Shown piece by piece: positions 36,902-44,891 of a stretch of 64,000 nt of DNA; positions within the stretch are counted from its first letter, which is position 1; the number at the start of each line of letters is the position of its first letter. Source of the DNA: Polaromonas sp. AET17H-212. Lineage in GTDB: Bacteria; Pseudomonadota; Gammaproteobacteria; Burkholderiales; Burkholderiaceae_C. The position numbers and the translations under genes are program-made. Below the pieces are notes generated by a model that searched no databases, had not been told where the DNA came from, and worked only from the letters and a program-made list of their open reading frames with translations. The stretch spans positions 248,001 through 312,000 of the forward strand of contig NZ_NBZW01000002.1 of NCBI RefSeq assembly GCF_002379085.1. The letters are read 5' to 3'.

Positions 36902-37033
36902 ATGGCGTTCGAGCCACCTGTACTCCAGGGAATGAACCCAAGCGAACGAGCCAGCGCGGTCACGCAACTGGCCAATCTGCTGCTACAAGCAGCGGGTGTG
37001 CAGTTGCCAGGGGAAAACAATGACGAGCATTGA
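36902..37033 (+). CDS. Small ORF accompanying a serine recombinase
   Basis: The frame encodes 43 residues (MAFEPPVLQGMNPSERASAV, then TQLANLLLQAAGV and an acidic tail). Small ORFs of this type sit directly before, and overlap, large serine recombinase genes on many proteobacterial elements. It appears intact and overlaps the recombinase start by 14 bases, but its partner is destroyed. Function unknown. Confidence 0.55.
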   Translation: MAFEPPVLQGMNPSERASAVTQLANLLLQAAGVQLPGENNDEH

Positions 37034-37320
37034 TCTGTTGCCCGCCGCCCTGCTGCATCGCAAGGCCGTCGTCTACGTTCGATAGTCTACCCAGACGCAG
37101 GTTCAAAACAACCTGGAGCCAGCGCCGGCAGTATGACCTGGTCGAGGAAGCACGCCACCGAGGGTTTGTACAAGTCGAGGTCATCGACGATGATCTCGGC
37201 CGGTCTGCGATCGGCATGGTGGCCAGGCCCGGGTTCGATCATCTTGTCGCTGGGCTGTGCGCCGGGGAAGTCGGCGCCGTGTTGTGCTTCGACGCCTCGC
37301 GGCTGGCCCGCAACATTCGT
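37020..37320 (+). pseudogene. Wrecked serine recombinase, N-terminal part
   Basis: From ATG 37020 the frame encodes LLPAALLHRKAVVYVR and then TAG at 37083-37085 where a Gln is expected before the catalytic Ser (STQTQVQNNLE follows). About two bases are lost near 37119. The next frame continues QRRQYDLVEEARHRGF, EVIDDDLGRSAIG and VLCFDASRLARN, then similarity stops near 37320. So it has one nonsense mutation, one frameshift and loss of the whole C-terminal half. The gene cannot work. Confidence 0.8.
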
Positions 37321-37340
37321 AGTTACGGGTTGAGAAGCCC

Positions 37341-37348
37341 ATTTTCAT
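37341..37348. other. Possible attachment-site-like octamer
   Basis: ATTTTCAT differs by one base from TTTTTCAT, the short sequence I recall for the ends of Tn4371. It lies at the transition from recombinase scar to the orphan flagellar promoter. An 8-base near-match is weak evidence by itself. Confidence 0.15.
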
Positions 37349-37375
37349 TAAAGTTTTTAAAATGACCGCCGATAT
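37349..37375 (+). promoter_or_regulatory. FliA (sigma-28) promoter, orphan
   Basis: TAAAGTTT, 11 bases, GCCGATAT matches the flagellar class III consensus (TAAAGTTT-N11-GCCGATAA) at 15 of 16 positions. Downstream, AAGGAGG followed by ATG at 37487 looks like an old translation start, but its 60-codon frame has no recognisable product. The promoter may now drive the kinase gene at 37710 from 330 bases away. Confidence 0.75.
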
Positions 37376-37603
37376 AGAGGGGTTCCCGGCATAGGTTCAG
37401 GTGGTGACCGAAAAATCTGGCGTGGGCTCTCAACTTTCGCCGATAACGCCCGTTAAATAACCGCGATCTGTAACCCAAGGAGGCCAATGTTGGCGGCACT
37501 TACTGTAAGCCGACGTTCATCTAACCCTTCAAACAGTCGCAGATTGACTTTCGAAAATCAACCTTGGGAAGGTCTGCATAACCCGGGCTGCGGCGAGAGC
37601 TAC

Positions 37604-37651
37604 CTGGGCCGAAGGCCAGCCCGGCAAAGGCGCCACGTTTTATTCACTCTG
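37604..37651 (+). pseudogene. 3' tip of a lost histidine kinase gene
   Basis: This 48-base stretch is about 90% identical to the 3' end of the kinase gene at 38905-38953 and resembles the end of the second kinase (near 40978-41026). Undoing a one-base loss, it would encode WAEGQPGKGATFYF, the last kinase motif. It shows that a further kinase gene once stood here and was deleted, leaving only its end. Confidence 0.7.
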
Positions 37652-37709
37652 TCCAAAGCACGCAGCTGAGCATGCCAAGCAAAAAAATTCAGCAAGGCGG
37701 ACGCATTCC

Positions 37710-39023
37710 ATGAATATCCTCGCCGTCGACGACTTCGCCACCAATCGCATCCTGCTTCGCGTGCAACTCGAGGCCGAGGGCCACACCGTGCTTGAAGCCG
37801 TCGACGGTGTGCAGGCGTTGCAGGTTCTCGAGCGCGAACCGGTGGACGCCATCATCTCGGACATCCTGATGCCGAACATGGACGGCTATCGGCTGTGCCG
37901 CGAAGTTCGCCAGAGCGAAAAGTTCGGCGCGCTCCCGTTCATCCTTTTCACCGCCACCTATGATTCGCCCGCCGACCAGCAGCTCGCGCGGACGGTGGGG
38001 GCCGACCGTTACGTCGTCAAGCCCGCCCCGAAGGCGGTCATTCTGCAGGCCTTGCGCGAAGCGGTTCAAAACGCCAGCAAGCGCAAACGTCCGCTGGCAC
38101 CGCAGGCAGACGAGGCCCATGTGCTGCGGCAATACAGCCAGGTTCTGGTGCACAAGCTGGAGGAAAAAAACAGCCAGCTGCGGGAGGCGCTGGAAAAGGA
38201 GCGCCAGGCGGCATTTGATGAGATTCTGAAATTGAATCAGGACCTGGAACGGCGGGTGCAGGAACGCACGGCCGCACTGGAAGCCACCAACCAGGAGCTG
38301 GAATCGTTTTCCTACTCGGTCTCGCACGACCTGCGCGCGCCGCTGCGGCATGTGCAGGGCTACGCCGAGCTGCTGGGCGCGGATGCGGGCAGCACGCTGT
38401 CCTCCGAGGCCAGGCGCTATCTGCAGGTGATTGCCGGCGCCGGGCGGGAGATGGGCGAGCTGATCGACGACCTGCTGGAGCTTTCGCGCATGAACCGGGC
38501 CGAGATGAGCCAATCGAGTGTTGATCTTGACGCACTGGTGCGCGAAGCGATCGGCCAGCTGCAGATGGCCACCGAGGGCCGACATATTGCCTGGCAGATC
38601 GCGCCGCTGCCCCGCGTGCTCGGCGACGCTGCGATGCTCAGGCAGGTGTTCGCCAATCTGCTGGGCAATGCCGTGAAGTACAGCCGCCCGCGTGAGGCAG
38701 CGCAGATCGAGATTGGCAGCGCCGGCGAGGAGGACGGGCGGCTCATTGTGTTCGTGCTCGACAACGGCGTGGGCTTTGACATGCGGTATGCGGACAAGCT
38801 GTTTGGCGTGTTCCAGCGGCTGCACCGCGCCGACGAGTTCGAGGGTCGGGGCATCGGCCTGGCCAGCGTGCGCCGCATCATCGAGCGCCACGGCGGCCGC
38901 GTCTGGGCCGAGGGCCGGCCCGGCGAAGGCGCCACGTTTTATTTCACGCTGAAGCGGTCGGCGGAGTCAACCCATCAACCCATCAACCAATCCATCAACC
39001 ATGAGCAAGGGGAGAATCCATGA
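37710..39023 (+). CDS. Hybrid histidine kinase, receiver at N-terminus
   Basis: The 437-residue protein has a receiver domain (1-120; phospho-acceptor Asp51, Lys104), a coiled coil (about 135-195), a HisKA domain with His206 in SYSVSHDLRAPLR, and a HATPase domain ending in GRGIGLASVRRIIERHGG. There is no membrane segment, so it is cytosolic. A receiver placed before the kinase is typical of phytochrome-associated or phosphorelay kinases. Its stop overlaps the response-regulator start (ATGA), and the product may pass phosphate to that protein. Confidence 0.88.
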   Translation: MNILAVDDFATNRILLRVQLEAEGHTVLEAVDGVQALQVLEREPVDAIISDILMPNMDGYRLCREVRQSEKFGALPFILFTATYDSPADQQLARTVGADRYVVKPAPKAVILQALREAVQNASKRKRPLAPQADEAHVLRQYSQVLVHKLEEKNSQLREALEKERQAAFDEILKLNQDLERRVQERTAALEATNQELESFSYSVSHDLRAPLRHVQGYAELLGADAGSTLSSEARRYLQVIAGAGREMGELIDDLLELSRMNRAEMSQSSVDLDALVREAIGQLQMATEGRHIAWQIAPLPRVLGDAAMLRQVFANLLGNAVKYSRPREAAQIEIGSAGEEDGRLIVFVLDNGVGFDMRYADKLFGVFQRLHRADEFEGRGIGLASVRRIIERHGGRVWAEGRPGEGATFYFTLKRSAESTHQPINQSINHEQGENP

Positions 39024-39475
39024 ACTTACTCAAACGCATCCTGCTGGTCGAAGACAGCCCGGGCGACGCGGAACTGGCGCTCCACGCACTGGCGGAGCAC
39101 AACCTGGACCAGGAGGTCCTGCACCTGCACGACGGCGCCCAGGCGCTGGACTACCTGTTTCGCCGGGGCGAATTCTCCGACCGGGCCGAGGGCAACCCCG
39201 CGGTCGTGCTGCTCGACCTGAAGATGCCGAAGGTGGACGGGCTCGAGGTGCTGCGCCAGATCAAGGGCGAGCCCGGTCTCAGCACGATCCCGGTGGTGGT
39301 CTTGACGTCCTCGCGCGAGAAGCGCGATCTGGAAGCCGCCTACCGGCTGGGCGTGAACGCGTACGTCGTCAAGCCGATGAATTTCGAGAATTTCATGGGT
39401 GCGGTCAAGCAAGTGGGCGCGTTCTGGGCCATCGTGAACGAGCCGCCGCCCGCCAGCACGCCCAGGGGGGCCTAG
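39020..39475 (+). CDS. Single-domain response regulator (Rcp1-like)
   Basis: This 151-residue protein is a receiver domain only, with acidic EDSPGD, phospho-acceptor Asp66 in VVLLDLKMPKVDG and VVKPMNFENF near the end. This fits the Rcp1-like regulators that pair with phytochrome-type kinases. It has no output domain, so it likely acts in a phosphorelay or by protein contact. It sits between two kinases. Confidence 0.88.
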   Translation: MNLLKRILLVEDSPGDAELALHALAEHNLDQEVLHLHDGAQALDYLFRRGEFSDRAEGNPAVVLLDLKMPKVDGLEVLRQIKGEPGLSTIPVVVLTSSREKRDLEAAYRLGVNAYVVKPMNFENFMGAVKQVGAFWAIVNEPPPASTPRGA

Positions 39476-39504
39476 TTGTTGACATGCGCGAACCGGAGAC
39501 CGAG

Positions 39505-41082
39505 ATGAACCACGCCATCCGACTGCTGCATCTGGAAGACAATCCGTTGGATGCGGAATTGATCCGGCTGAGGCTGCAAACCGCCGGACTGTCCTGCGAC
39601 ATCCGGTGGGAGAGCGGCAGGGAAGCCTTCGAATCCGCCCTGGCGCAGGAAACCTTTGACCTGGTGCTGGCCGACTACAAACTGCCGGGTTACGACGGCC
39701 TGTCGGCGCTCCGGCACGTCCGCGAGAAGCAGCCGGAGCTTCCGGTGATCATGTTGTCCGGCGGGCTCAGCGAGGAAGAGGCGGTGGACTGCCTGAAAGC
39801 CGGCGCCACCGATTACGTTCTCAAACAGCGGCCGCAGCGGCTCGATACCGCCGTGCGCCGTGCGCTGGTGGAAAAAGAAGAACATGCCGCGCTGCGCCGC
39901 GCCGAGGAAGAAATTCGCCGCCAGAGTCTTTTTCTGCGCCAGGTGATCGACCTCAACCCCAATTTCATTTTCGCCAAAGACCGCGCGGGGCGCTTTGTCC
40001 TGGTGAACCAGGCCATGGCCGAGGCCTACGGCAGCAGCGTCGAGGAGATGCTGGGCAAGGCCGAAGCGGACGTCACCGCCGATGCGCAGGAAGTTGCACG
40101 TTTCCTCAAGGCCGACCTTGAAACGATGGACACGCTGCGCGACGTGTTCATCCCCGAGGAGAAACTCATCGACGCCGCCGGGAAGGAGCGCTGGCTGCAG
40201 ACAGTCAAGCGCCCCATCGTGGCCGCGGACGGCAGGGCCGACAGGGTGCTCGGCGTGGCGGTGGACATCACCGAACGCAAGCGGGCGAAAGATGAAATCA
40301 TGCGACTCAATGCCGACCTCGAGGAACGGGTGCGCCAGCGCACCGCCCAGTTGGAAGCCGCGAACAAGGAGCTGGAGGCCTTTTCCTATTCCGTGTCCCA
40401 TGACCTTCGCTCGCCGCTCAATGCGATTGATGGATTCAGCCAACTGCTGGTGCGCCTGGACGGTGAAAAACTCAGCGACAAGGGGCGGCACTACCTGGAC
40501 CGGATTCGTGCGGGCACCCGGCAGATGGGTGAACTCATTGAGGGGCTGCTGTCGCTAGCCCAACTGTCACACGATCAGCTCCGATCCGAAGTGGTCGACC
40601 TTTCGGCCATCTCCAGGCAGGTAGAACAGGCGTTCAGGGAGCGGGAGCCGGAGCGCCAGGTACAGACCCACATTCAGGACGGCCTGCTGACGCACGGCGA
40701 TCCCCTTCTGCTATCGGTCGCCATGAATAACCTGCTGGGCAACGCGTGGAAGTTCACCGCAAAGCAGGCGATGGCCCGGATTGATGTCGGCAGCGAGCTC
40801 GGAGCAGATGGGAGCCCGCTTTATTTCGTCAGGGACAATGGCGCAGGGTTTGACATGGCTCACGCCGAGAAGCTTTTTGGACCTTTCGAGCGGCTTCATT
40901 CGCAGTCGGATTTTTCGGGAACCGGTGTCGGGCTGGCCACCGTGAAACGCATCATTGGCCGCCACGGCGGTCGCATCTGGGCTGAAGGCAAAGTGAACGA
41001 GGGCGCCACGTTTTATTTCACTTTTGGACGGAAGGTCGAATCTGGCGACGGCGACGGGCGCGGCGACAGCAACGGTGGTTGA
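39505..41082 (+). CDS. Hybrid sensor kinase: receiver-PAS-HisKA-HATPase
   Basis: The 525-residue protein has a receiver (1-120, Asp57 in LVLADYKLPGYDG), a PAS/PAC domain (about 143-258; LIDAAGKERWLQTVKRPI), HisKA (FSYSVSHDLRSPLNAIDGF) and HATPase (GTGVGLATVKRIIGRHGGRIWAEG). ATG 39505 has GGAG nine bases upstream; an earlier ATG at 39484 lacks a ribosome-binding site. No membrane segment. It is clearly related to the kinase at 37710, suggesting tandem duplication with domain gain. Confidence 0.87.
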   Translation: MNHAIRLLHLEDNPLDAELIRLRLQTAGLSCDIRWESGREAFESALAQETFDLVLADYKLPGYDGLSALRHVREKQPELPVIMLSGGLSEEEAVDCLKAGATDYVLKQRPQRLDTAVRRALVEKEEHAALRRAEEEIRRQSLFLRQVIDLNPNFIFAKDRAGRFVLVNQAMAEAYGSSVEEMLGKAEADVTADAQEVARFLKADLETMDTLRDVFIPEEKLIDAAGKERWLQTVKRPIVAADGRADRVLGVAVDITERKRAKDEIMRLNADLEERVRQRTAQLEAANKELEAFSYSVSHDLRSPLNAIDGFSQLLVRLDGEKLSDKGRHYLDRIRAGTRQMGELIEGLLSLAQLSHDQLRSEVVDLSAISRQVEQAFREREPERQVQTHIQDGLLTHGDPLLLSVAMNNLLGNAWKFTAKQAMARIDVGSELGADGSPLYFVRDNGAGFDMAHAEKLFGPFERLHSQSDFSGTGVGLATVKRIIGRHGGRIWAEGKVNEGATFYFTFGRKVESGDGDGRGDSNGG

Positions 41083-41640
41083 AGGTAGGTCCGGCCAACC
41101 CATCTTGATCCGAGTGTGAGTTCAAGAGATGGTATGCATGATGAAGATCGTGGGCACCAAGGCCTACCTGGTGCAGTTTGCCTGCGGGATGAACCAGATA
41201 AAACGCTGGATGTTGGGTCAGGGCCGGGCGCAACCCACAGCGATAGCCGCAGGTATCGCGCGGATTGGCAACGCCGCCATGACGCAAAAGACGCGTTTTG
41301 ATGTCCAGATCGCGTGCAACCGCACTAGAACCGCTGGCGCGCCCAGCCCGGCGGCAATACAGCGTGCGGTTGAAGGCCCAGGTCTCGTGCAGGAATGCCG
41401 CCAAAGCGGAGGCTCCGTGGCCCTGGCCCACGGCATCAACGCCAGCATCGCGCATCGCTGGCTGAGCACCTGCCCTTTGCGCTACACCCGCCCCAACGCC
41501 CGCAGTACCTGCGCGAAAGAGGGGGCAGTTTACACACTTGTTCCGCCGATGGCAGTGCCCCGTTCTCCCTAATAATCGGTCCTGATTGGCTCATAGGCGC
41601 CCATGTTAAACACCGGGCGGCGCCAAAACAGGAGTCGGCG
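41083..41640. other. Decayed DNA upstream of flhB
   Basis: No intact gene is seen in these 558 bases. The only recognisable piece is the IS66-type remnant at 41349-41466. Open frames on both strands (for example plus 41129-41572) have no conserved features apart from that piece. The flhB promoter should lie in the last 150 bases; I found no good sigma-28 or sigma-54 boxes. Confidence 0.45.
41349..41466 (+). mobile_element. Remnant of an IS66-type orfA (frameshifted)
   Basis: One frame gives RRQYSVRLKAQV (41349-41384). After a one-base shift the next gives LVQECRQSGGSVALAHGINASIAHRWL. Together they match the N-terminal helix-turn-helix of IS66-family accessory transposase OrfA/TnpA. The rest of the element and its inverted repeats are gone. 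Confidence 0.55.
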
Positions 41641-42813
41641 ATGGCCGAAGACAGCGATCTCGAAAAAACAGAACCAGCATCGGCGCGACGCCTTGAACAG
41701 GCGCGCGCGGACGGTGACGTGCCGCGCTCGCGCGAACTGGCTACCTGCACGCTGTTGCTGGCGGCCGGCGTCGGTTTCTGGTTTCTCGGAGACAGTCTGA
41801 TACGCCACATGAACCGGATGCTGGTGTCAGGCCTGACGTTCGAGCGTGCGCACGCGTTCGATTCCGACTTGCTGCTGGCACGTCTGGCCGCCAGCCTCGG
41901 CGAAGTGCTGTTTTCCTTTGCGCCGCTGGCCGGACTGATGCTGCTGGTGGCGCTGGCGTCGCCGCTGCTGATCGGCGGCTGGCTGTTCAGTGCCCAGGCG
42001 CTGCAGCCGAATTTTGGCCGGATGAATCCGCTCAAAGGGCTGGGCAACATGGTGTCCGTACGGGCTGCGACCGAACTCGGCAAGGCCATCGGCAAGACCC
42101 TGCTGGTCGGCAGCGTGGCCTGGATGGTGATCTCCAGTCAGATTGATACGGTCTTGGGGCTGAGCGTAGAGCCCCTGGCCACCGGCGGTGCGCATCTGGG
42201 CGATCTGCTGCTGGTCAGCTTCATCTCGATCGTCAGTGCGCTGGTAGTGATTGCGCTGATCGATGCGCCTTACCAGATGTGGCAGTACGCGAACAAACTC
42301 AAAATGACCAAACAGGAAGCCCGCCAGGAAGCCAAGGAGTCGGACGGCAACCCGGAAATCAAGGCCAAGATTCGCGCCCAGCAGCGCGAGATGGCGCGCC
42401 GCCGCATGATGTCCGAAGTGCCCGGCGCAGACGTGGTGATCACCAATCCGACGCATTACGCGGTAGCGCTCAAGTATGCGGACAGGGCGATGCGGGCGCC
42501 GAAGGTTGTGGCCAAGGGCGCCGATGCGGTGGCGGCCAGGATCCGGGAGATCGCCGGCGCCAGCAAGGTGCCGACACTGGAGTCGCCGGCCCTGGCCCGC
42601 GCGCTTTACCGCCATGCGGAGCTGGGCGACGAGATTCCGGAAGCTTTATATACAGCCGTGGCGGAAGTGCTGGCCTATGTGTTCCAGCTGCGTACCTTTG
42701 GTGAGCAGGGCGGCGTGCGCCCGCAAGTTCCGCGCGCGGTGCAGGTGCCGGCCGGGCTTGACCCTCTTGACCCGGCGGCGCCAGCCGCGATCATCGCCGG
42801 GCCGATGCGATGA
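41641..42813 (+). CDS. flhB: Flagellar export protein FlhB
   Basis: The 390-residue protein has four membrane segments in the first 210 residues and the self-cleaving NPTH motif in VVITNPTHYAVALKY (about residue 270). It controls substrate switching of the flagellar type III export gate. ATG 41641 follows AGGAG and gives MAEDSDLEKTEPASARRLEQ, a normal FlhB start. The C-terminus is about 30 residues longer than in E. coli and Pro/Ala-rich. It overlaps flhA by four bases. Confidence 0.95.
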   Translation: MAEDSDLEKTEPASARRLEQARADGDVPRSRELATCTLLLAAGVGFWFLGDSLIRHMNRMLVSGLTFERAHAFDSDLLLARLAASLGEVLFSFAPLAGLMLLVALASPLLIGGWLFSAQALQPNFGRMNPLKGLGNMVSVRAATELGKAIGKTLLVGSVAWMVISSQIDTVLGLSVEPLATGGAHLGDLLLVSFISIVSALVVIALIDAPYQMWQYANKLKMTKQEARQEAKESDGNPEIKAKIRAQQREMARRRMMSEVPGADVVITNPTHYAVALKYADRAMRAPKVVAKGADAVAARIREIAGASKVPTLESPALARALYRHAELGDEIPEALYTAVAEVLAYVFQLRTFGEQGGVRPQVPRAVQVPAGLDPLDPAAPAAIIAGPMR

Positions 42814-44891
42814 ATGGACTGAAACTGCCCGCCTGGCTGACCGGCCAGGGCGTGAAACCCATGATCGCCCCGATCATCGTCGTCATCATACTGGCCATGA
42901 TGGTGCTGCCGGTGCCGGCCTTCGCGCTCGACATTTTCTTCAGCTTCAATATCGCGCTGTCGATCATCGTCCTGCTGACTGCCTTGTACACCGTCAAGCC
43001 GCTCGACTTCATGGTGTTTCCCACCGTGCTGCTGATGAGCACCATGTTGCGCCTGTCGCTCAACGTCGCATCGACCCGCGTGGTTCTGACCGAGGGGCAT
43101 ACCGGCACCGACGCCGCCGGCAAGGTGATCGAGGCGTTCGGCCACTTCCTGATCGGCGGCAATTATCTGGTCGGCATCGTGGTGTTCATTATTTTGACCA
43201 TCATCAACTTCACCGTCGTGACCAAAGGGGCCGGTCGGATCGCCGAAGTCGGGGCACGGTTTGCGCTGGATGCGATGCCCGGCAAGCAGATGGCGATCGA
43301 CGCCGATCTGAATGCCGGCATGATCGGCGAGCCAGAAGCGCGCCAGCGCCGTGCCGAAGTCGCGCAGGAAGCGGAATTTTATGGCGCGATGGATGGCGCC
43401 AGCAAATACGTGCGGGGCGATGCGGTGGCGGGCATCATCGTCACCATCATCAACATGGTGGGCGGGCTGCTGGTCGGTATGCTCCAGCATGACATGGATT
43501 TTTCCAGCGCCATGAAAACCTACACGCTGCTGGCGATCGGCGATGGTCTGGTGGCGCAGATTCCATCGCTCATCATTTCCACCGCAGCCGGTGTGGTGGT
43601 GTCGCGGGTCGCCAGCGACCGCGATATCGGCGGACAACTGGTCGATCAGCTGTTTGGGAAGCCGCAAGTGCTCTACATCGCAGGCGCAGTGATTGGATGC
43701 ATGGGGCTGATTCCAGGGATGCCAAACATTGCCTTCCTGATGCTCGCGGCGCTGCTCTGCGGCGGCGCTTATATGATTTCTCAGCGGGCAAAACAACCGG
43801 CAAGCGAGCCGGCACCGCTGGCGGCGGTGGCGGCCCCCGAGCTGGAAGAAGCCGGCTGGCAGGACATTGTCCCGGTCGACACGCTGGGACTGGAAGTCGG
43901 TTACCGCCTGATTCCGCTGGTCGATAAAGGGCAGGGCGGAGAGCTGCTGCGCCGGATCAAGGGTCTTCGGAAAAAATTTGCACAGGAAGTCGGTTTTCTG
44001 TCGCCGCCGGTGCATATCCGCGACAACCTGGAACTCAAGCCGTCGGCCTACCGGATCACGCTCAAAGGCGTGGAAGTCGGCAGCGGAGAAGCCCATGCCG
44101 GCCAGTACCTGGCCATCAACCCCGGCATGGTCACGGGCAGTTTGCCCGGCCCGCTCACCAGCGATCCGGCTTTCGGTTTACCGGCGACCTGGATCGAGGC
44201 GTCGCTGCGCGAGCAGGCGCAGACCCTGGGATACACCGTGGTGGATGCGGGGACGGTCGTCGCGACCCACCTCAACCATCTGATTACCAGTCATGCCGCA
44301 GAACTGCTGGGGCGCCAGGAGCTGCAGCAGTTGCTCGACCATCTGGCAACCGAGTCGCCCAAACTGGGGGAAGACCTGGTGCCCAAGCTGATCCCGCTCT
44401 CCACACTGCAGAAGGTGCTGCAGAACCTGCTCAGGGAAGGGGTGCACATCCGCGACATGCGCAGCATCATCGAAACGCTGACCGAGCACGCGAGCCACAG
44501 CCAGGATGCGAACGAGCTGACGGCGCTGGTGCGCATCGCCCTCGGCCGCGCGATTGTGCAGCAGATATTCCCGGCGACGAATGAACTGGCGGTCATCACG
44601 CTCGACAGTCGGCTCGAGCGCCTGCTGATGCAGGCCTTGCATACCAGCGGGCCCGACGGCGCCGGCATCGAGCCGGGCCTGGCCGACACCTTGGTCACGC
44701 AGGCCGAGCAGGCGACTCGCCAGCAGGAACAGCTCGGGCATACCCCGGTACTGCTGGTGCCGGGACCGCTGCGCGCATTGCTGGCCCGCTTCCTGCACCG
44801 GGCGCTGCCGCAGATCAAGGTTCTGTCGCACGCCGAACTTCCAGATTCAAAAACCATTAAAGTGACCAGCCTGGTTGGAGGCCATACATGA
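42810..44891 (+). CDS. flhA: Flagellar export protein FlhA
   Basis: The 693-residue protein has eight predicted membrane segments in the first 330 residues and the FHIPEP-type region (MVFPTVLLMSTMLRLSLNVASTR, KGAGRIAEVGARFALDAMPGKQMAIDADLNAG). A full cytoplasmic domain follows. It forms the export gate ring for rod, hook and filament proteins. It overlaps flhF by four bases. Confidence 0.95.
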   Translation: MNGLKLPAWLTGQGVKPMIAPIIVVIILAMMVLPVPAFALDIFFSFNIALSIIVLLTALYTVKPLDFMVFPTVLLMSTMLRLSLNVASTRVVLTEGHTGTDAAGKVIEAFGHFLIGGNYLVGIVVFIILTIINFTVVTKGAGRIAEVGARFALDAMPGKQMAIDADLNAGMIGEPEARQRRAEVAQEAEFYGAMDGASKYVRGDAVAGIIVTIINMVGGLLVGMLQHDMDFSSAMKTYTLLAIGDGLVAQIPSLIISTAAGVVVSRVASDRDIGGQLVDQLFGKPQVLYIAGAVIGCMGLIPGMPNIAFLMLAALLCGGAYMISQRAKQPASEPAPLAAVAAPELEEAGWQDIVPVDTLGLEVGYRLIPLVDKGQGGELLRRIKGLRKKFAQEVGFLSPPVHIRDNLELKPSAYRITLKGVEVGSGEAHAGQYLAINPGMVTGSLPGPLTSDPAFGLPATWIEASLREQAQTLGYTVVDAGTVVATHLNHLITSHAAELLGRQELQQLLDHLATESPKLGEDLVPKLIPLSTLQKVLQNLLREGVHIRDMRSIIETLTEHASHSQDANELTALVRIALGRAIVQQIFPATNELAVITLDSRLERLLMQALHTSGPDGAGIEPGLADTLVTQAEQATRQQEQLGHTPVLLVPGPLRALLARFLHRALPQIKVLSHAELPDSKTIKVTSLVGGHT

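Noticed and set aside
37439..37446. Second GCCGATAA, possible sigma-28 -10 element
   Set aside because: Eleven bases upstream there is no TAAAGTTT-like -35, so only the site at 37349-37375 is called.
37487..37669. 60-codon ORF behind a good AAGGAGG
   Set aside because: The ribosome-binding site and ATG look real, but the frame runs out of register through a kinase-gene scar. It is treated as the leftover start of a deleted gene.
41129..41572. 147-codon plus-strand frame before flhB
   Set aside because: Only a 27-residue piece resembles an IS66 OrfA, and its preceding part matches in another frame. It is a remnant, not a gene.
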